64,000 bases of DNA from Euphorbia lathyris (lineage: Eukaryota > Streptophyta > Magnoliopsida > Malpighiales > Euphorbiaceae), in contig NC_088912.1 of NCBI RefSeq assembly GCF_963576675.1, positions 57,188,395 to 57,252,394 on the forward strand, written 5' to 3'. The translations under genes were made by a program, and so were the position numbers. Positions 57,106-64,000 of the stretch are shown here, one piece after another. The stretch's first letter is position 1. The number at the start of each line of letters is the position of its first letter. Below the pieces are notes generated by a model that saw nothing but the letters and a program-made list of their open reading frames with translations, was not told the DNA's origin and made no database searches.

Positions 57106-58094
57106 GGGAAAAGTATAAAAATAAACCTTGTAGTTACACCTGTTTTTGATCGGCACCCTTGTGGTTTAAAAATTTACAAAATGGTACATTGAGGCTCATT
57201 ACGTTAGCAAACACAGACCGAATTGACTAACGGTGAAAAAACTCAAAAGAAAAATTTATTTTATAAATTAACCCCCTTATTATCTAATTATTACAAACAA
57301 AACCCAAAATAAAAAATAAAAATCAAATACACCATCTTCTCCATCTCTCTTTAATTTTTTTATTTTTCTTCTTCTTTCTCTCTCTTCTCTCTCTCTCCTA
57401 TTTATTAATTTTTCTCTCTAAAATCAATTGAATTTCCATCTCTAGGTATTGATGAAACAACAACTGAACTTCAAAAATTTAAAGTATACACTAGGGTGCT
57501 GAATCAGCATAAGATTGAATTTCAAAGCCGTTATTTTAGATAAAAAAATTGAATAACAAATTCATTAGCAATAAATTGATTTAGTACATGAATAAAAAAA
57601 GATGTGGGATGAATTATGAGAAAACTTACGGGCTTTGCTGATCCTGAGTGGCTTGGAAGAGACCGTAGTCGCGATAGGTATGACATCGAGATTGATGATA
57701 TTTAGGTCGTCGTCGAGATTGAATTGATAATATGATAACATAATTGAATTGATAATGTGATAATATAATTAACAAAGATTGTAGTAAGCTAATTAAAGAT
57801 TAGATTTAGAAAGAGATGGAAATTCAATTGATTTTAGAGAGAGAAATTAACAAAGAGGAGAGAGAAGAAAGAGAAAGAAGAAGAAAAATAAGAAATTTAA
57901 GAGAGATTGAGAAGATGGTGTATTTGATTTTTATTTTTTATTTTGGGGTTTGTTTGTGATAATTAGATAATAAGGGGATTAATTTATAAAATAAATAAAT
58001 ATAAGGACAAAATCAACTCTTTTCGCTTTGACTTTTAACACTGTTAGTCAATTTGGTATGTGTTTGCTGACGGAATGAACCTCAAGGTACCATT
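57106..58094. mobile_element. MULE-type element, copy B, internally deleted and right end missing
   Basis: The left end (GGGAAAAGTATAAAAATAAA) corresponds to 43187. The right terminal repeat stops at GGTACCATT, where the sequence joins GGGCGAGTCGTCTGG of the C1 leader. The host-like fragment of copy A is absent. A CTGATCCTGAGTGGCTTGG block is kept. Confidence 0.78.
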
Positions 58095-58479
58095 GGGCGA
58101 GTCGTCTGGATTATTTAAAGCTATTGGGCAATATGGTTGGGATTAATATCAAAACATATTAGTTACTAATTTGGTTAGTAACCCAACAACTTAGGAATCA
58201 CACAATTGATATGAAAAGAATGTGTTGATTGCATGAATCTACCTATTAAAGGAAGTGAACTTGTTTGAGTCATTCGAGGTAAGCTTCACGAGATAGGATC
58301 CTATCTCACTAAAGAGTTTGTGAAATTCTTCGAATTAATATAGAGGGTTATTAATTTGGTAAAATAGTGGGAGCAATTTAAACAACTAAAGTCCTATGTC
58401 TAAATTGTATACTTAAAACAAATGAATAACATATATCACTCTTTCTCACTACCAGGTTATAAATAAATTACTCGTAATC

Positions 58480-59240
58480 ATGTCTAAAATTGATATGCGT
58501 AATATCATTACCGATAAAAAACTGAATGGTTCAAACTTCACCGATTGGTTTCGCAACCTCAAAATTATTTTAAAGTTCGAAAAGATAGGGCATGTACTAG
58601 ATACACCGATACCCATTACTCCAGCTGATGATGCTCCTATAGAAGAGATCGATGTTTACCAGAAGCATCAGTCCGATGATGATCATGCGGGATGCATCAT
58701 ACTTGTGGCTATAACACTAGAGCTACAGAGGCAACATGAGAATATGGATGCCTATTCGATCCTTGCACACTTGAAGCTGTTTGAGAAGCAGACTCGATGC
58801 GAGTGCTATGAGATAGCGAAGTTGTTATTTCGCTCAAAGATGCAAGAGGGCTCTTCTGTTGTGACACATTATGTCAAGATGATTGGTTTCATTACCAAAC
58901 TTTCTAACATTAGATTTGTGATGGATCATGAACTAACTGTTGACTTAGGCCTACAGTCCCTCCCAAAAAGTTATTCACAGTTCATCGTGAACTATTAGAT
59001 GAATGACTTACAGACCTCTCTTAAAGAGCTCATGAATATGCTCAAGTCTGTTGAGCCCAATATGAAGAAAGACAAGGTAGTGCCTGCACTTGTTATTGAG
59101 GGATCTAACAAGAGGAAAGGGAAGTTTCCTACCTCTAATAGTTCCAAGAGAAACAAGGGCCCAAAACCAATGCAAGACAAAAGTAAGCAAGCAAAGAAGC
59201 CCAATGGGGAACACCACTTCTATGGTAAAGACAGGCACCA
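58480..59240 (+). pseudogene. Copia C1 gag, copy B
   Basis: The frame opens MSKIDMRNIITDKKLNGSNF and, unlike copy A, passes without frameshift through LAHLKLFEKQTRCECYEIAK to a TAG at 58996-58998. It then continues NDLQTSLKELMNMLKSVEPN. The zinc knuckle is damaged (HHFYGKDRHQKRNY, with two Cys changed). It is longer than copy A but still non-functional. Confidence 0.85.
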
Positions 59241-60163
59241 GAAGAGGAACTACAAGGAGTACCTAGCTTTTCTCAAGAAGGGAAAGAATGGTGCTTCCAC
59301 TTCTGGCATGTACTTAATTGAAATCAATTCAATTTCACAGTCTGAATCTTGGGTATTTGATACCGGATGTGGATCTCATATTTGTACGAATATGTAGGAA
59401 CTAAGACAGGATAGGGACTTGAAGAAAGGAGACATAAACTTGCGGGTTGGAAACTGAGCAAGGGTTGCTGCAGTCGCAATTGGAGATTATGTCTTAGCTT
59501 TGCCATCAGGGCTTGTAATAGAATTAAGGAATTATTTATACGTTCCTGAGATGTCTCGTAACATGATTTCTGTTAGTTGTCTTTATGGATGATGGTTTTA
59601 TTGTTTCAATTAAGAACTCGAGTTGTGATTTTTTTATTAGAAATGGGATTTTCTATTTTTCAAGAATATCATTAAATGATAAAGTTTATGTTTTCACAAT
59701 TGATACCAAAAGACATAAGATAGATAATTCAACTAACTTGTGGCATTGTCGTCTAGGCCATATAAACAAGAGACGCATGCTTAAGTTACATCAAGATGGA
59801 CTTATAGACTCGATTGATTGTGAATCAATGGGAACATGTGAATTCTGTATAGAAGGAAAGATGACAAAGACACCCTTTAGTAATAAAGAGGAGCGTGTAT
59901 CAGACACCCTAGGATTAATACATTCAGATGTATGTGGTCTTATGTCAGCCCAATCAAGAGGAGGATTCAAATACTTCATTAGCTTTGTAAATGATCATAC
60001 TAGATATGGCTATATCTACTTGATGAAGCATAAGTCAGAAGCCTTTGAGAAATTCAAAAGCTTTAAAAATGAAGTAGAAAATCAAACAGGAAAGACTATC
60101 AAAATACTTCGATCAGATCGAGGTGGCGAATATCTTTTAGATGATTTTTTGAATCCGCTATAG
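59241..60163 (+). pseudogene. Copia C1 protease and integrase N-terminal half, copy B
   Basis: The protease reads VFDTGCGSHIC, followed by a stop (TAG, 59395-59397). The frame 59585-60163 carries LWHCRLGHINKRRMLKLHQD, FCIEGKMTKTPF, LGLIHSDVCGLMSAQSRGGF, DHTRYGYIYL and ILRSDRGGEYLLDDFL. It ends where an LTR fragment is fused. It includes the second catalytic Asp region that copy A has lost. Confidence 0.85.
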
Positions 60164-61202
60164 GGGGTCTTGAGGTGTGTGAGAGTAGGGTTGTGTATCA
60201 CATAAAGTAATTGCAGGATAGTTAATGTTAGATTGAGCATTCGTCACTCCTAATAGATAGGAGATATATCCATGGGCCTCTTGTGGAAGAATTAATTGAA
60301 ATCCTTGCAAGATGATAGGGTTAAGAGGAGAAATGGAGATTTCACTTAACATATCTATTCAGAGTTAATTCTACCTGAGCAAGTAAAACAGACGTCTCAT
60401 TATATGTGACTTAACATATTCTATAGTTACAGATTCGTCTAAGGATATAGCTGATGAAGGATTGAATTATACTAGACCTAGTTAATGAGAATCAACCTGA
60501 CTTCTTATCGCTCTAGGGGAATGTGACGATTCTGATAAAACAGTCTGTGCACTCATTCTGTTATATGTTTAGTATTAAGTTAGTTCGGTTAAATTAATTT
60601 AAATAAACAAATACGACTAGCTGCTATAATAACCTAATGGGTCACACACATAATTAAGACCGGAGGACGGAATGGTAATTTAAGAGGGAGAGATATAGGG
60701 GCCCGAAATTTATAGTAGATAAATTATGTGAATTAATAGATTTTTTTAGATAAATATAATTAGGTTATATTTATGGTTAAATAAATTAATGGGATAATGT
60801 TAATTATATAGTATAATTTGATTATACATCTATAGACCCTCTAGCCTTAGGTATTCGGCGAACACATTAAGAGAAATAAGATTTCTTCTCATCTCTCATT
60901 CGACTAAATTATTTCCTCTGTTCCATTCGTTTCTTAATTCATGTGGATACTATTAGAGGCAATTTACACTTGATTGCTATTTTGGTTGATTACTAACTTT
61001 TGGTTTTGGTTTTGTTTGTGCTCGTGATTTACGTGATATCCATGAGGGCACTTCGTTTGTAACGGTAGATAGTTCTTCAACCAAGGTACATATGTTTAAT
61101 CCCTCTTTATATGAAATAACGATTAATGGATCTTAGAAAAAGGGAAATAGATAAAAAAAAATTATAGTTCTGTTGTGCCTAGGCTTGTCTAATTTCCCTT
61201 CA
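60164..61202 (+). repeat. Copia LTR 3' portion in C1 integrase, copy B
   Basis: Sequence begins within the LTR (GGTCTTGAGGTGTGTGAGAG) and ends TTCCCTTCA. It is about 120-190 bp longer on the left than copy A and keeps the ancestral junction with integrase. Confidence 0.75.
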
Positions 61203-62081
61203 CATGCTTGCATTATTAGTTCCATATCCCTCCTTGCTCCACTTGGTGTACCCCTTCTTGGGTTCTCCATCACTTTCAACAGCTAAAGCACATCTATACA
61301 TTTGAGTAAACCCTGAGAAGGGCATGTATTTCAGTTCACTTCTGATATAAGGCAAAGCATTATTGATAACCATTATGATCTAATCCCACTCCAATGGCTT
61401 TTGTTTCATTACCGCTGTCTTGGCCATCCAGTACAGTGTTAAAGCTGTATTAAGCAATAAAGGATCATGCCAGCTCCTTCCAATCCTTCCTTATTGCGCG
61501 GGTAGAGAGTGAAACCATATGAGAGCAGCCCCCTTCAGGTAGATATTGAACAACCCCAGAACCTACGCCTCATTTAGGATGGTATGCTTTATTACCTCCA
61601 CATACTGATTCATATGGGTGCTCGGATCTCCAGTTCCATCGAACTTTTTCATCTCAATTTTAGGGGTAAAGCTGACCCCAACATACAGTTTTCAAGTTGT
61701 AGAACTCCTCTCCACTAGTACTGAGTCTGTGTAGGTCTTAGACCTGCTCGATGATATCTCTTTTTGCAAGCCCCTCTTTCTCTTCTTCCCGTTTGGATTT
61801 TCTTGTTAGCATAGTCTGTGAAGTCTTCAAAATTTTCAAAGCCTTTGGGAATTATATTCTCTTCCTCACCATCGTCTCCCTGTCTAGTACCATGTTTGCT
61901 TAGAGGTTTATCACCGCCTCCGTTGTTGTCCATTTTGCTATAAAAATAGCCAACTGATTCGTTATACCCTCAAGATTTGTCAACCTCTCTTCTGATGTTG
62001 ATGCCATACTAACTAGAGACTGTGAAGATTCAGAATCAATTGTCTCCTCGATGCTAACTATTTTGACTAGACACCTGTTTT
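61203..62081 (-). pseudogene. Gypsy gag fragment, antisense, copy B
   Basis: This is the same gene as 48264-49160: MASTSEERLTNLEGITNQLA, DNNGGGDKPLSKHGTRQGDD and FENFEDFTDYANKK on the minus strand. It has its own frameshift near 61800 and a short deletion in the coiled N-terminal part. Confidence 0.75.
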
Positions 62082-62321
62082 GTCTAACCCACGAAATCTC
62101 GATGGTGAATGCACATGCAACAAATGTTAGGATGTATGCATGTGTTTTTGTACTGATGCATGATTTCATGGTGTGTGCTTTTATTACATATATCTTTTTA
62201 CAAACATTATTTACAAAACAACAAGAGACAAACATTATAATGATTAGTTCAAAACACAAACATCACGTAACACAATATCTCTCTTCCATCCTTATTCCTC
62301 CATCCACACATGGTTCGAGTC

Positions 62322-63095
62322 AGGTAGAATTAACTTCAAATAGATAGGTTAATTGAAATCTTCATTTCTACTCTTAACCCTATCAACTTGCAAGGATTTC
62401 TAGTTAATTCTTCCACAAGAAGCCCATGGATATATCTCCTATGACGAATGCTCAATCTAACGTTAACTACCCCGTACTTACTTTATGTGATACCCAAATG
62501 CCTGCCCTCACACACCCTAGAGTCCTCTCTGCTATGGATCGGTTTCGGACAGAGTCAAAACACCACACTCCATAATCCAGAATCACTGATTAACGATTAT
62601 TTGAGTATGAGGATTACTTATACCTACTAATACAATTGAGATGAAACAGGTAACACTGGATAAATCCATTCATCCTGTTATCTCAAGTTGGGTCCCCAAT
62701 CCTAATGAACCCCTTCACTAGATCCATGTAACTGCATAGATATCCGAATGCCCAAAGTTTGTGAGATCAACTCTCTATTCACAATAGAAGACATCATTAC
62801 ATGCAAGTCTCAACAACACTATGTTAATCCCATAAACACATTACTTGACAGGGGGTTGGTTTAAGTTTATTGGTTTATTATAAAGCTTAGTCTCATTTCA
62901 TTCTTGTATGAACACTTTATGATGACTTAAATAAACTTGAGATTTCTTTTATTTAATTTAATTAGTTCTTATTAAAGATTAATGTCTTTATATAGTTAAA
63001 CATATTATATCTCATAAAACAACTGATTTAAAGGAACATTCATTTATAAATATTTATATCCTAAAACAATTGCCTATAGGACATAAATCCCAACA
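62322..63095 (-). repeat. Copia LTR 5' portion, antisense, copy B
   Basis: On the minus strand it starts TGTTGGGATTTATGTCC at 63095 after a purine-rich tract (AAGTGGGAGAA). It is truncated at AGTTAATTCTACCTGACT, as in copy A, with a further short deletion near 62443. Confidence 0.82.
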
Positions 63096-64000
63096 TTCTC
63101 CCACTTAGACTAAAGAGATTTTTTTTTCTAAAAACATTCCCATAAGCGTTCGCATGACGATCATGAATCTTTTGGGGGTAAAGCCTTCTTTAAATGGATC
63201 TACCAGATTGTCCTTGATAGGCACTCTTTTAATTCTCACATCTACTCTAATTATTATCTCTTGGAAGAGATAGTAATGACTGAGGCAGTGTTTGGACATA
63301 TTATGAGATTGCAGGTCCTTAGCTTGTGCGACAACTCTATTGTTAATCCTATTAACAATGTTAGGTACCACGCCTAGTTCATTAATGAACTTCCATTCCA
63401 AACTTCCTTTTTAGCTGCTTCTAAAGCTGCTATATACTCTGATTTGGTCTTGGCTCGGCTACGGTGCTCTGCTTGGAACTATTCCAGCTAACCACACCTT
63501 TGTCCAGAATAAACATGTATTTTGTGAAATCATCTTTATCAGTTTGATGAGTTGTATTTGAAAGTCTCCAAATTTCAATTTTCATCTCCATATACTCGGA
63601 ACGTACCGTTAGTCATTTTAAGTACTTAAGAATGTTCTTAACAACAATCCAGTGATCATCACTTGGATTGTCCTATAATCAACTTTGTCATGTTTGAAGC
63701 AAAAGTGACGTCAGGTCTAGTACAAAATGCTTTTAACATTTTGTCAATGTATGTAGATTGGGAGGGGTCAAACAGTTTTCTCAATCTATCTCCATAGACC
63801 TTAATCCTTTAAGATATAAGCTGCTTCTCCTAAGTCTATTATGGAGAATTTTATCCGATAACCAAAATTTTCACCAATTGTAGTACAACTACGTTGTTTC
63901 CATTAGTAGAATATCATCAACATATAATACTAAGTAAATGATCGAGCTCCCACTAGTTTACATGTACAGGATTACAAGAGCCTCCTCATAAGTTGTAGGT
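63096..64000 (-). pseudogene. Copia RNase H and reverse transcriptase, antisense, running off the window
   Basis: On the minus strand the RT end contains LVLYVDDILLMGN-type sequence near 63900-63930 (the YVDD box) and TFASNMTKLIIGQ. RNase H follows (VSWNSSKQSTVAE, FINELGVVPNIVNRINNRVV, VDVRIKRVPIKDNLVDPF). It has many frameshifts and stops. The remainder and the 5' LTR of this element lie right of the window. Confidence 0.8.

Larger units (their letters stand above)
56595..63425. repeat. Segmental duplication, copy B
   Basis: This is the direct-repeat partner of 42680-50508. Relative to copy A it lacks about 500 bp inside the MULE-type element (including the SWAP-like fragment) and 685 bp at 44675-45359. 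It retains about 190 bp of LTR and 60 bp of integrase lost from copy A. It continues past 63425 into antisense Copia sequence that copy A has lost. Confidence 0.8.

Overview
The window is plant nuclear heterochromatin, most likely from a dicot that I cannot name to species. It is AT-rich and made almost wholly of nested transposable elements. I see no intact single-copy host gene, no tRNA or rRNA gene and no CRISPR array. The plant assignment rests on Athila- and Tat-lineage Ty3/Gypsy elements (one with a tRNA-Asp primer site, one with a second RNase H), Copia elements with an initiator-Met primer site, Mutator-type MITEs with 9-bp target duplications, and a captured fragment that resembles the plant SWAP/CLASRP splicing-regulator gene.

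Layout, left to right. 1-3212: 3' end of a Tat-type Gypsy element (Z) whose extra gene runs antisense and is visibly interrupted by GT-AG introns, followed by its 3' LTR. 3228-31928: a second Tat-type family (E0) arranged LTR-internal-LTR-internal. The first unit is broken by a young Athila-type element (E1, 7407-18785) and by a truncated Copia LTR (19294-20521). It carries its own antisense, intron-containing gene with a plant-mobile-domain-like segment (about 23180-26089). The second unit (E0') is truncated in RNase H. 31931-35785: an unidentified block, a Gypsy gag-protease fragment and a 1.9-kb 16-bp minisatellite. 35918-37662: a complete solo LTR with a 5-bp target duplication and nine copies of an ACGC-N3-GCGT palindrome. 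37668-42680: AT-rich DNA with an RTE LINE tail and a hAT-type element that holds two Mutator-type MITEs.

42680-64000: a Copia element (C1) and its nested insertions, present twice as a direct duplication (copy A about 42.7-50.5 kb, copy B about 56.6-63.4 kb). Between the copies lie a truncated Athila-like LTR, the C1 integrase-RT-RNase H remnant, and a Copia LTR split by a Mutator-type element. Both copies contain an insertion made of Copia LTR pieces in opposite orientations around an antisense Gypsy gag fragment. Copy A also contains a Pack-MULE-like element with the SWAP-like fragment.

The genes are parasites at different stages of decay. E1 is the youngest: its two 1901-bp LTRs differ by about 11 substitutions and 2 indels by eye, and its whole gag-pol frame is open except for two TAG codons. 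It also has an Asp-to-Asn change in the RT active-site motif, so it is probably not autonomous. Everything else is a pseudogene. All comparisons were made by eye without alignment software or database search.
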